DNA from: CAVOEB01 sp965249645
GTDB taxonomy: Bacteria > Pseudomonadota > Alphaproteobacteria > UBA828 > JAPUJA01
Assembly (NCBI GenBank): GCA_965249645.1
Contig: CBDFML010000010.1
Span: 372,001-436,000, forward strand
Direction of reading: 5' to 3'
DNA: 64,000 nt
Positions within the stretch are counted from its first letter, which is position 1. Each line of letters opens with the position of its first letter. The translations under genes were made by a program, and so were the position numbers. The notes below the pieces were generated by a model that was given only the letters and a program-made list of their open reading frames with translations, was not told the DNA's origin and did not search any database. Below, piece by piece: positions 56,936 through 64,000 of this stretch.

Positions 56936-58068
56936 GACGCCTCACCCGTGTGTGCGCTCTTCTCCCGCAACCGCCAGAGCGGCCGCCGGTTAGTCGGCCG
57001 AACCATGACGTACCAGCCCAGCCCGATTGCCGCCGCGACGTTGAGATACATCAGCGGTGTCAGTATGGTCGATTTGGCGACCACGCTCACCAGGGCAAGG
57101 CCGATTGCCTCGAACAGGAAGGCCGACAGGATGGCGGCCAAGATGCGTCGCCACTGGCCGCGCCGCGAATACTCACCTGTCAGCAAAGCGCCGAGCGCCA
57201 GGCAGACGAGTGCCACGGAAAACAGCGGCGCAACCAGTCGCTGGTGGCCCACCGCCCAGAATTTCCCCTTGTTGTTTTGGTCGTCCTCGCCCCGGCTTGG
57301 GTTGAACAGCTCATGCAGGAAGCGCTCGCGCGCCTCGCGCCAACGTTCTTTGGGTCCCGCGGTGAGCTGGCCCAGATCGAGGGTATAGCGGTCGAAATAG
57401 AGTAGTGAGAGTTGACCGCGTTCCGCCTCGATCTGCTGACGGTTGCCGTTGATCATAACGAAACGCGGGCCGCTCTCGGTGTTCACCAGAGCGCCCCGTT
57501 CGGCCATCATGGTCACCGGCTCGCCGTAGATCCGGTTGTCGTGGACCAGGATGCCCAGCAGTTCGCCGTCGCTCTCGCGGGCTCGGACATAGACGGTCAA
57601 ATTGTCGGCAACCGTGGTGAAAACGCCTTCCTGAAGCAGGATGCCGGAAAAGTCGCTGCGGATGTTGAACTGGCGGTCCTTGAAGTCGCGGAAGCTCGCC
57701 GGCGAGAAGTAGAGCGTCATGGAGTAGATCACCAGGGTCATGACTCCGGCGATCATCAGCGGCGGTAGGGCGAGTTGGGCATGGCTGATGCCGCTCGCCT
57801 TCAGGCTGATCAGCTCGCTGTCGTTGATCATCTTGTTGTAGACGTAAAGAACCGAGGCAAACAGCGCGATCGGAGCGATCACCGTGAAAAACGACGGCAG
57901 CAGCAGCAGCGTGAGGTAGAGAAAGGCGTCGATCGAGAGCCCTTTGTTGACGATCAGATCGACAAAGCGTAGAGACTGGGTAAGCCAGACTACCGCCGTC
58001 AGACCCAGCAGGATGAAGACCAGCGGTCCGACCAACTGGCGCAGGATGTACCAACTGTAACGACGCAT
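56932..58068 (-). CDS. lptF: LPS export ABC permease LptF
   Basis: A 378-residue YjgP/YjgQ permease, MRRYSWYILRQLVGPLVFIL. N-terminal helices are followed by the periplasmic domain (FNIRSDFSGILLQEGVFTTV, YVRARESDGELLGILVHDNR) and C-terminal helices ending in MVRPTNRRPLWRLREKSAHT. First gene of the lptF-lptG-lptD-surA-rsmA run. It is divergent from pepA by 102 bases. Confidence 0.93.
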   Translation of the reverse strand: MRRYSWYILRQLVGPLVFILLGLTAVVWLTQSLRFVDLIVNKGLSIDAFLYLTLLLLPSFFTVIAPIALFASVLYVYNKMINDSELISLKASGISHAQLALPPLMIAGVMTLVIYSMTLYFSPASFRDFKDRQFNIRSDFSGILLQEGVFTTVADNLTVYVRARESDGELLGILVHDNRIYGEPVTMMAERGALVNTESGPRFVMINGNRQQIEAERGQLSLLYFDRYTLDLGQLTAGPKERWREARERFLHELFNPSRGEDDQNNKGKFWAVGHQRLVAPLFSVALVCLALGALLTGEYSRRGQWRRILAAILSAFLFEAIGLALVSVVAKSTILTPLMYLNVAAAIGLGWYVMVRPTNRRPLWRLREKSAHTGEAS

Positions 58069-58170
58069 GTCGGCGCAGTATAGCCGCCCGCAGGCATCCG
58101 GTCACAGCGTCAATATGCCCCGGGACGCGATCTTTTTTTACCGGCCGGCGCCTCGGCCGATGAGGACATC

Positions 58171-59667
58171 ATGGACATCAATTTTTCTCCGATCGATTTG
58201 ACTGCTCAGCCGACCCTCGTGGTTGGCGTGCTTGACGAGCGCGCACTCACCGCCAGCGCCGAGGCGGCCGACGTTGCCACAGACGGCGCCGTTCGCCGTG
58301 CGCTGGCTGTTGGCCGTTTTACCGGCAAAAAGGATCAGACCCTGTCTCTCGCCGCGCCCGCCGGTCTCGGCGTCGATCGTATTGTCCTGCTCGGCCTCGG
58401 TGCGCCCGCCAAGCTTGACACCCTGGCTGTTCAGGAAGTGGGCGGCGCGCTGGTGCCTGCACTCAACGCGCTAGGCGCGACCCAGGCGGCGGTCGCGCTC
58501 GATCCTCTCGACGGCTGTCCGCTTGAGCCGGCGCAGCTTGCGGCCAATCTCGTCTGCGGCGCGCGCCTGCGCGCGTATCGTTTTGACAAGTACCGCACCA
58601 AGGAAAAAGACGACGACAAGCCGACCCTTGCCGCTCTCACCGCCATGTGTGCTGACCCCGAGGCAGCCGAGGCCGGCCATGCGCCGCTTGCTGCCATTGC
58701 TGCCGGGGTCGAGTTCACCCGCGACCTCGTCTCCGAACCCGCCAACGTCGTCTATCCCGAGAGCTTCGCCGAGCGGGCCGACGGGCTGGCCTCGGTCGGT
58801 GTCGACGTCGAGGTCCTCGGCGCGGCCGCGATGAAAAAGCTGGGCATGGGCGCGTTGCTCTCGGTGGGCGACGGCAGCGCCCGCGAATCGAAGCTGGCGG
58901 TCATGCGCTGGAACGGCGCGCCCGACGCCGATGCGGCTCCCGTCGCCTTCGTCGGCAAGGGCGTCACCTTCGATACCGGCGGCATTTCGCTGAAACCCGC
59001 CGGGGGCATGGAGGAGATGAAATACGACATGGCCGGCGCGGGCTGCGTGGCCGGGCTGATGAAGGCTCTGGCCGGGCGCAAGGCGCGGGTCAACGCAGTC
59101 GGTGTCCTCGGGTTGGTCGAAAACATGCCGTCGGGCAACGCCACCCGCCCGGGCGACGTGGTCACCTCCATGTCGGGTCAGACCATCGAAGTCATCAACA
59201 CCGATGCGGAAGGCCGCCTGGTTCTCTCCGACGCCCTTTATTATACCCGGACCCGGTTCAAGCCGCAGTTCATGGTCGATTTGGCGACGCTCACCGGTGC
59301 CGTCGTGGTCTCGCTCGGGACCTACCAGGCCGGGCTGTTTTGCAACGACGACGATCTGGCGGAACGCATCATGGGAGCGGGCAAGAGCGTCGGCGAAAAC
59401 GCCTGGCGCATGCCGCTCGGCGAGCGCTACGACAAGGACGTCAACTCCGAGATCGCCGACATGAAGAACGTCGGCAAGGGGCGCGAGGCGGGCAGTATCA
59501 CCGCCGCCCAGTTCCTCCAGCGCTTCGTCGGCGAAACCAAATGGGCCCATCTCGATATCGCCGGCATGGCCTGGTGCAAGAAGGAAACGGCGCTCGTGCC
59601 CCAGGGAGCCGCGGGTTTCGGAGTGCGCCTGCTCGACCGGCTCGTCGCCGATCATTACGAAGGCTGA
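58171..59667 (+). CDS. pepA: Leucyl aminopeptidase
   Basis: A 498-residue M17 metalloexopeptidase. The two-zinc site motifs are FVGKGVTFDTGGISLKPAG with EEMKYDMAGAG, and the family signature NTDAEGRLVLSDALYYT. The N-terminal regulatory domain is typical in length. The start MDINFSPIDLTAQ is preceded by GATGAGGACATC. It is followed by holC after 12 bases. Confidence 0.96.
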   Translation: MDINFSPIDLTAQPTLVVGVLDERALTASAEAADVATDGAVRRALAVGRFTGKKDQTLSLAAPAGLGVDRIVLLGLGAPAKLDTLAVQEVGGALVPALNALGATQAAVALDPLDGCPLEPAQLAANLVCGARLRAYRFDKYRTKEKDDDKPTLAALTAMCADPEAAEAGHAPLAAIAAGVEFTRDLVSEPANVVYPESFAERADGLASVGVDVEVLGAAAMKKLGMGALLSVGDGSARESKLAVMRWNGAPDADAAPVAFVGKGVTFDTGGISLKPAGGMEEMKYDMAGAGCVAGLMKALAGRKARVNAVGVLGLVENMPSGNATRPGDVVTSMSGQTIEVINTDAEGRLVLSDALYYTRTRFKPQFMVDLATLTGAVVVSLGTYQAGLFCNDDDLAERIMGAGKSVGENAWRMPLGERYDKDVNSEIADMKNVGKGREAGSITAAQFLQRFVGETKWAHLDIAGMAWCKKETALVPQGAAGFGVRLLDRLVADHYEG

Positions 59668-59679
59668 GCGGCTCAGGCG

Positions 59680-60129
59680 ATGACCGACGTCGGCTTTTAC
59701 CATCTCACCGCGACGCCGCTTGAGCGCGCCCTGCCCAAGCTGCTGGAAAAGGTCCTCGAATCGGGTGCCCGCGCGGTCGTCCTCGCGGCCTCCGAACCGC
59801 GCATCGAATCCTTGGACACAGCGCTCTGGGTCTACAATCCCGACAGCTTCCTGCCTCACGGCACAGCCGGCGCTGGTGTTCCGGCGGACCAGCCGGTCTT
59901 TCTCACCGCTTGCGAAGAGAACCCCAACGACGCCGCCATTCTCGTGCTCGTCGACGGAGTCGAGTCGGCCTTTCTGAGCACGTTTGCCCGCTGCCTCGAC
60001 GTCTTCGACGGCACCGACGAGGTTGCGGTTGCGGCGGCGCGCGAGCGCTGGAGCGCGCGCAAGGCCGCCGGCGATGACGTGACTTACTGGAAGCAGGCCG
60101 CCGACGGTCGCTGGGAGAAGGGGACGTGA
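59680..60129 (+). CDS. holC: DNA polymerase III subunit chi
   Basis: A 149-residue protein, MTDVGFYHLTATPLERALPK, with the chi-family motifs VVLAASEPRIESLDTALWVY and the Trp of VTYWKQAADGRWEKG. Chi links the clamp loader to SSB. Its place after pepA is the conserved alphaproteobacterial order. Confidence 0.92.
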   Translation: MTDVGFYHLTATPLERALPKLLEKVLESGARAVVLAASEPRIESLDTALWVYNPDSFLPHGTAGAGVPADQPVFLTACEENPNDAAILVLVDGVESAFLSTFARCLDVFDGTDEVAVAAARERWSARKAAGDDVTYWKQAADGRWEKGT

Positions 60130-60157
60130 CGCGCGCGCGGGCCGGGGAGCACGCCCG

Positions 60158-61423
60158 ATGATCGCGGTGCTCAACGCCGCCGCAGCACTGCTCGGCCTCG
60201 CCGCGCTGTTCGGCTTTCTCAACTATCGCTTTCTCAAACTGCCCCAGCCCATCGGCCTGGTCATCATTGCGCTGCTCGCGTCCCTCGCGGTGATCGGGCT
60301 GGATGCGGTCATCCCTGGTCTCGGCCTCGTGGCCGACGTGCGGGCCGCCGTGATCGAACTGCATTTCTCCGAGGCGCTGATGCAGGGCATGCTGAGCTTC
60401 CTGCTGTTTGCCGGCGCGCTCCATGTCGATCTCGGCGCGCTGGCGGCGCGCAAATGGGCGATCGGCACCATGGCCAGCGTCGGGGTTCTGATCTCGACCG
60501 CGCTGGTTGGTTTCGGCATCTGGGGTGTCTTCGCCCTGCTTGGCATTTCCATGCCGCTGATCTTCTGCCTGGTGTTCGGGGCGCTGATATCGCCGACCGA
60601 CCCGGTCGCGGTGTTGGGCATCCTCAAGACGGCGAAGATCCCGAAAAGCCTGGAGGCCAAGATCGCGGGCGAGAGCTTGTTCAATGACGGCATCGGCGTC
60701 GTCGTCTTCATCATCCTCGCCGCCATCGCACTGGGCGGCGGTCATGGTGGCGAGGCGCTCAGCGCCGGCGGCATCGCGCTCTTGTTCGCGCAGGAGGCGC
60801 TGGGCGGTGCGGCGCTCGGGCTGGCCACGGGCGGGCTCGCATTTTATGCCATTCGCGCTATCGACCAGCACAATCTCGAGGTCATCATCACGCTCGCGCT
60901 GGTCATGGTGACCTACCAGATCGCCACCGTGCTGCATCTTTCCGGACCCATCGCCGTGGTCGTCGCAGGACTCCTGATCGGCAACCACGGCACCCGCCTC
61001 GCTATGAGCAAGACCACCCGGCTCCATCTGACCAACTTCTGGACCCTGCTCGACGAAATCTTCAACGCCGTGCTCTTCCTGCTCATCGGCATCGAGCTCC
61101 TCGTCATCCCCTTCCAGACCTCGCCGGTGCTTGCCGCCCTGATCGCCATTCCCCTGGTCCTGGCCGCGCGCTTCGTCTCGGTCGGCCTGCCGATCACCCT
61201 GCTCGGCACCTTCCGCGAGTTCACCAAGGGCGCGGTGCCGGTGCTCACCTGGGGCGGCATCCGGGGCGGCATCTCCGTTGCCCTCGTGCTGTCGCTTCCC
61301 AACTCGCCCGAGCGCGACGTGCTGCTTACTGTGTGCTACGGCGTCGTGCTCTTCTCCATCGTGGTCCAGGGCCTGACCATCGGCCGCTTCGCCCGGCGCA
61401 TCGTCGGCGGCGGAAAGGATTAG
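60158..61423 (+). CDS. CPA1-type cation:proton antiporter
   Basis: A 421-residue protein with about 12 membrane helices. The core motifs are FGALISPTDPVAVLGILKTA and ESLFNDGIGVVVFIILAAIA with TWGGIRGGISVALVLSLP near the C-terminus, matching the NhaP-like CPA1 family. Na+ or K+ exchange for H+ is likely. It lies 28 bases after holC. Confidence 0.92.
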   Translation: MIAVLNAAAALLGLAALFGFLNYRFLKLPQPIGLVIIALLASLAVIGLDAVIPGLGLVADVRAAVIELHFSEALMQGMLSFLLFAGALHVDLGALAARKWAIGTMASVGVLISTALVGFGIWGVFALLGISMPLIFCLVFGALISPTDPVAVLGILKTAKIPKSLEAKIAGESLFNDGIGVVVFIILAAIALGGGHGGEALSAGGIALLFAQEALGGAALGLATGGLAFYAIRAIDQHNLEVIITLALVMVTYQIATVLHLSGPIAVVVAGLLIGNHGTRLAMSKTTRLHLTNFWTLLDEIFNAVLFLLIGIELLVIPFQTSPVLAALIAIPLVLAARFVSVGLPITLLGTFREFTKGAVPVLTWGGIRGGISVALVLSLPNSPERDVLLTVCYGVVLFSIVVQGLTIGRFARRIVGGGKD

Positions 61424-61764
61424 CGCGAAATCCGCAGCGTCGGATTTGGCAAGCCGGAAACTGCCGGTCGCCGCAGGGTCGGGGTTGGCTTGAGGCGCGG
61501 CCGATCCCGTAAAAATGCGGCGTGAGCCTGCGCGACGCTTGAGCACGTAAAGAAAATTCTGTCCGGGCTTTGCGCGTGCTATCAATCGCGCGCCACGCTG
61601 TGGAATTCCAATTAGGGCATACAGCCCCTCATCGGAACCGGCAGAAAAGCTAGGGCACAAATTCTGATAGAAGCAGGCGACTGTTAGAACGGTGCCAAGA
61701 CCAGCATGGCAATCGCGAGAGAATTTGGAGTGCAGTTCAATAGGGCAGGGCGAGGAGATTACGA
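61424..61764. other. Intergenic region with no recognised gene
   Basis: These 341 bases hold no convincing coding region on either strand. From about 61660 the composition becomes less GC-rich, continuing into the next gene. GGCGAGGAG at 61745-61753 is the likely ribosome-binding site for the GTG start at 61765. No clear promoter is visible. Confidence 0.5.
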
Positions 61765-63186
61765 GTGAATACGAACCATTGTGACGTTTTGATCATTGGC
61801 GGCGGACCCGGAGGGATCAGCGCGGCGAGCAAAATCGCAATGCAGGGGAAAAAGGCGATCGTCGTCAATGATGGACCCTTAATGGGTTACGGTATCGAGG
61901 GGGCGTTCAAATCGAAGGCTGGTTACGAGATTGCTCGCGAATATCTACACGTGAGCTACCGTGACGATGTTTTCGGTCAGATACCCGTGATGGATTATTC
62001 CGTGCTGCAGAGGGGTATCGAACGGTCTGCTGCCAGCTTGACGGCGATGCTGAAAACCCGGTTACAACGTCTCAATGTCAGAGTGGTTCAGGGCAAGGCG
62101 AGCTTCGTGGATCCTCACAGGGTGGTAGTGGGTAGTGAGGAATTTTCAGGCGACCATATTGTCATTGCCACAGGAACCCGACCGAGAATTCTCCCGAATA
62201 TGTCGGTGGACGGGAAAAGAGTGATCACCAGCGATGAGGCTGTCAACCTGTCGGGTTCCCCAAAAAGCATCCTGATTTTAGGCGCTGGAATAATTGGCTG
62301 TGAATTCGCCACCATATTCAACGCCGTGGGGACCCGGGTTCACCTAGTCGATACCAGAGCTAAAATTTTGTCTAATGAAGACAAAGACATCAGTGATTTC
62401 ATCCAAAACGCTTTCGACGCATTGGGCATCGATGTCATCCCCTCCAGCCGCTATCAACGCCATGAGCTACAGGACAACGGCGTCCGAACAAAGTTGTCCA
62501 CTGGGGATATCAAAACCGAGGCGATATTGTTGGCCGTGGGACGAATACCCTGCGTGGACGAAATGAATTTGGCGGCCGCAGGCGTTGCCCTGGACAGCCA
62601 CAATTATATTCAGATTGATGCGAATGCCCGGACCAATGTGCCTCATATCTACGCGGTCGGTGATGTCGGCACCAGAAATGTACCGAGCGATTTGTCGCTT
62701 GTTCATGTCGCTGAAGCCGAAGGAAGATGCGCCGCCGCTAACATTCTGGGTGTGGAGTATCCGCAAGGTTTAGATCACGTCCCCTATATTGTTTTTACCG
62801 TACCGATGTTGGCTGGTGCCGGCGTCACCGAAGCGTATGTTCGGGAACAATTCGGCGAAGTCCGGGTCGGCAAGTACCCCTTTGCGCGAAATCACCGGGC
62901 CCATGCCATTCAACCGCCAATCGGGTTTGTGAAACTTATCGTTGGCCCCCCCGGCGACGATCGGATTCTCGGGGTTCGCGTGGTCGGCCCAAATGCGGAC
63001 GCGATTGTCGGTGCCGCCTCGATAATGATCGAACGGAACTTCCCCTATACCTACCTATTGGAATCGATTTTTCCCCACCCGTCCCTGCTGGAGGCCCTCA
63101 AGGGCGCGGCACATATTATTGCGGGAGATGCTCTTCAATATGAAGAAGGAGAGGAACTATCCGCCGCACAGGCGCTTGGTAGATGA
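61765..63186 (+). CDS. FAD/NAD disulfide-oxidoreductase-fold protein without redox cysteines
   Basis: A 473-residue protein of the dihydrolipoamide dehydrogenase/transhydrogenase fold, from a GTG start (NTNHCDVLIIGGGPGGISAA). It keeps the FAD motif, the NAD(P) motif ILILGAGIIGCEFATIF, the AVGDVG segment and the C-terminal dimerisation region with FPHPSLLEALKGA. The region that normally carries CxxxxC after the FAD motif reads GPLMGYGIEGAFKSKAGYE, with no Cys. It therefore cannot use the usual disulfide. A direct flavin-NAD(P)H reaction, such as transhydrogenation or quinone reduction, is possible. GC content is visibly lower than in neighbours, suggesting transfer. Confidence 0.85.
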   Translation: MNTNHCDVLIIGGGPGGISAASKIAMQGKKAIVVNDGPLMGYGIEGAFKSKAGYEIAREYLHVSYRDDVFGQIPVMDYSVLQRGIERSAASLTAMLKTRLQRLNVRVVQGKASFVDPHRVVVGSEEFSGDHIVIATGTRPRILPNMSVDGKRVITSDEAVNLSGSPKSILILGAGIIGCEFATIFNAVGTRVHLVDTRAKILSNEDKDISDFIQNAFDALGIDVIPSSRYQRHELQDNGVRTKLSTGDIKTEAILLAVGRIPCVDEMNLAAAGVALDSHNYIQIDANARTNVPHIYAVGDVGTRNVPSDLSLVHVAEAEGRCAAANILGVEYPQGLDHVPYIVFTVPMLAGAGVTEAYVREQFGEVRVGKYPFARNHRAHAIQPPIGFVKLIVGPPGDDRILGVRVVGPNADAIVGAASIMIERNFPYTYLLESIFPHPSLLEALKGAAHIIAGDALQYEEGEELSAAQALGR

Positions 63187-63499
63187 GCTTGGCACCCCTG
63201 TTGTCATTACGTCCCCTGCCGGCATTCTCACGTTAACCGAGGGTGATTTGGCAATAAAGCGACCAAAGCTCTCGCGTGGCGAGACGGCGCCATTCAGCAA
63301 GTGCGATAACATGGCGGTATAAAAACAAGCCTCGGCAATCTCGATGTATCGTTCGCAAAATTTTAGATATGCCGTCTAGAATTTTGAGAAACGGAGGGGG
63401 GGGGGGGGGGGGACGCGGTGCGCCCACCAAGGGTTTCCCCCTCCCCTGGCGGCACTCGCGCGGCCGGGGAATCTTTGTGCAGAGGCGTCGAAAACGCAC
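63187..63499. other. Non-coding region with a long G run
   Basis: No convincing gene is seen here. A short open frame starting inside the preceding gene at 63119 lacks coding character. The region includes the G run at 63396-63412 and GC-rich sequence after it. Confidence 0.45.
63396..63412. repeat. 17-base G homopolymer
   Basis: A run of 17 G follows ACGGA. Such runs can cause slipped-strand variation or sequencing error. It is not inside a convincing gene. Confidence 0.9.
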
Positions 63500-63544
63500 A
63501 AAAAAATGGCGGGGTGGCTTTCCGATCTTCAAGCCGCCCCCGCC
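63500..63544 (-). terminator. Strong Rho-independent terminator
   Basis: On the minus strand GGCGGGGGCGGCTTG pairs with AAGCCACCCCGCC around a small loop, followed by a run of seven T after one A. It ends the small minus-strand unit and resembles the terminator at 63820-63872. Confidence 0.75.
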
Positions 63545-63666
63545 GTTAGTGCGGAGAGTGATTGCGATGCCTCACACTATGCTCTCGTGGGTGACCTCCA
63601 ATGCCGTTGCGTCTGTGTCGCTGCCCCGAGGGGCGGTTTGTGTTTCGTTGCTCGTCGATCGAGCAT
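63500..63666 (-). ncRNA. Candidate small RNA or leaderless 29-residue ORF
   Basis: A minus-strand unit is bounded by a TTGACA-N17-CATACT promoter and a strong terminator. The transcript would be about 165 nt. Its predicted 5' end falls at or next to ATG 63666, which opens a 29-residue frame (MLDRRATKHKPPLGAATQTQ, basic) ending at 63577. It may be a small RNA, a leaderless microprotein, or both. Confidence 0.35.
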
Positions 63667-63672
63667 GGGAGT

Positions 63673-63701
63673 AGTATGCTTATAACGAATAATTATGTCA
63701 A
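63673..63701 (-). promoter_or_regulatory. Promoter on the minus strand
   Basis: Perfect -35 TTGACA (63701-63696), 17-base spacer, CATACT -10 (63678-63673), embedded in AT-rich sequence and reading toward the terminator at 63500. Confidence 0.55.
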
Positions 63702-63819
63702 CAAAAAAATTCATATTTAGAATTAATTTTTTTGGGCTTTTTCGATAGCGTAGTGACATTTGCCTGGTGGGAGAGGCCGGCGCGGGCCAGGAGCTGGGCA
63801 ACTCGATGGTGCGCGTCAT

Positions 63820-63872
63820 AAAAAAATCGGCGGCGGGAGGGGCTTCGAAATTTTGAAGCCATCCCGCCGCCG
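63820..63872 (-). terminator. Rho-independent terminator of the right-edge gene
   Basis: On the minus strand CGGCGGCGGGATGGCTTC pairs with GAAGCCCCTCCCGCCGCCG, followed by ATTTTTTT. It lies about 30 bases downstream of the stop of the partial Gly/Asn-rich gene. Confidence 0.8.
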
Positions 63873-63903
63873 ACGCGGAGAGTCAGGTCGTAGGGGTTGG
63901 CAC

Positions 63904-64000
63904 CTACGACTTCTTGCTGTTGCTGTTGCCGCTGCCGCTGTTGCCCGCATTGCCCGCACCGGCGTTTCCGGCACCTGCGTTGCCCGCACCGGCGTTTCCG
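63904..64000 (-). CDS. Gly/Asn/Ala-repeat protein, C-terminus only
   Basis: The last 31 residues of a protein entering from the right edge: 15-bp repeats encode GNAGA units (three copies then a GNAGN variant), followed by SGSGNSNSKKS and a TAG stop (63906-63904). A strong terminator follows at once. The repeat and low-complexity tail suggest a surface, adhesive or structural protein, but no domain is visible in this window. The start and N-terminus lie outside. Confidence 0.65.
   Translation of the reverse strand, partial: GNAGAGNAGAGNAGAGNAGNSGSGNSNSKKS

Noticed and set aside
59903..61660. 585-codon minus-strand open frame opposite the antiporter
   Set aside because: It is antisense to a clear CPA1 antiporter and holC, and its sequence is Asp/Arg/His-rich, typical of a shadow frame.
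63119..63322. 67-residue plus-strand open frame at the end of the flavoprotein gene
   Set aside because: It begins inside the preceding gene in another frame and has no ribosome-binding site or recognisable motif.

Overview
The window reads as a high-GC alphaproteobacterial chromosome segment, most likely from a Rhodospirillales-like lineage. I infer this from gene content and gene order only, with no database comparison. Typical alphaproteobacterial blocks include rpsF-rpsR-(DUF2232)-rplI with dnaB-alr-radA-cvpA-purF, fabD-fabG-acpP-fabF-mltG, yicC-gmk, and lptF-lptG-lptD-surA-rsmA next to pepA-holC. Nearly all of it is core chromosome. Accessory character appears mainly after about 61.4 kb.

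Layout: 1-2.3 kb (minus) is a tightly coupled operon of two DUF1538 membrane proteins, a small P-II-like protein and a CBS-domain protein cut by the window edge. 2.4-9.0 kb holds uvrB (minus), an aspartate aminotransferase, msrP, a HAD phosphatase, a hairpin-rich intergenic region that may encode a small RNA on the minus strand, and trxB (minus). 9.1-14.7 kb (minus) holds an unrecognised 639-residue protein, an ELM1-like protein, a luciferase-like oxidoreductase and an M24 peptidase-fold protein. 14.8-26.7 kb (plus) holds a GSCFA protein, a tRNA-Gln on the minus strand, ppx/gppA, rlmE, guaB, a TPR protein, guaA, a methyltransferase, acetoacetyl-CoA synthetase, a second M24 gene and a third M24 copy interrupted by an in-frame TGA. 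27-31 kb holds an Mpo1-like gene, then a YfgM-like protein, bamB and der.

31-43.7 kb is a long minus-strand array: rpsF, rpsR, DUF2232, rplI, cfa, dnaB, alr, mlaE, mlaF, radA, cvpA, purF and an SDR gene. Many of its junctions are ATGA-type overlaps. 43.9-50.9 kb (plus) carries fatty-acid synthesis (fabD, fabG, acpP, fabF), mltG, yicC and gmk, with an SDR and a GNAT gene on the other strand. 51.4-58.1 kb (minus) is envelope biogenesis (lptF, lptG, lptD, surA) with rsmA at the end. 58.2-61.4 kb (plus) holds pepA, holC and a cation/proton antiporter.

The last 2.6 kb changes character. A flavin disulfide-reductase-fold protein has no redox cysteine pair and visibly lower GC than its neighbours. 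It is followed by a 17-G run, AT-rich DNA, a compact minus-strand promoter-terminator unit, a second similar terminator, and the C-terminus of a Gly/Asn/Ala repeat protein that runs off the window.

The observations most worth following are the DUF1538/P-II-like/CBS operon, the cysteine-less flavoprotein and small transcription unit near the right end, three M24 paralogues with Trp at the usual first metal Asp (one broken by TGA), the repeat-expanded tail of ribosomal protein S6, the probable CTG start of rsmA, and the candidate RNA downstream of trxB.
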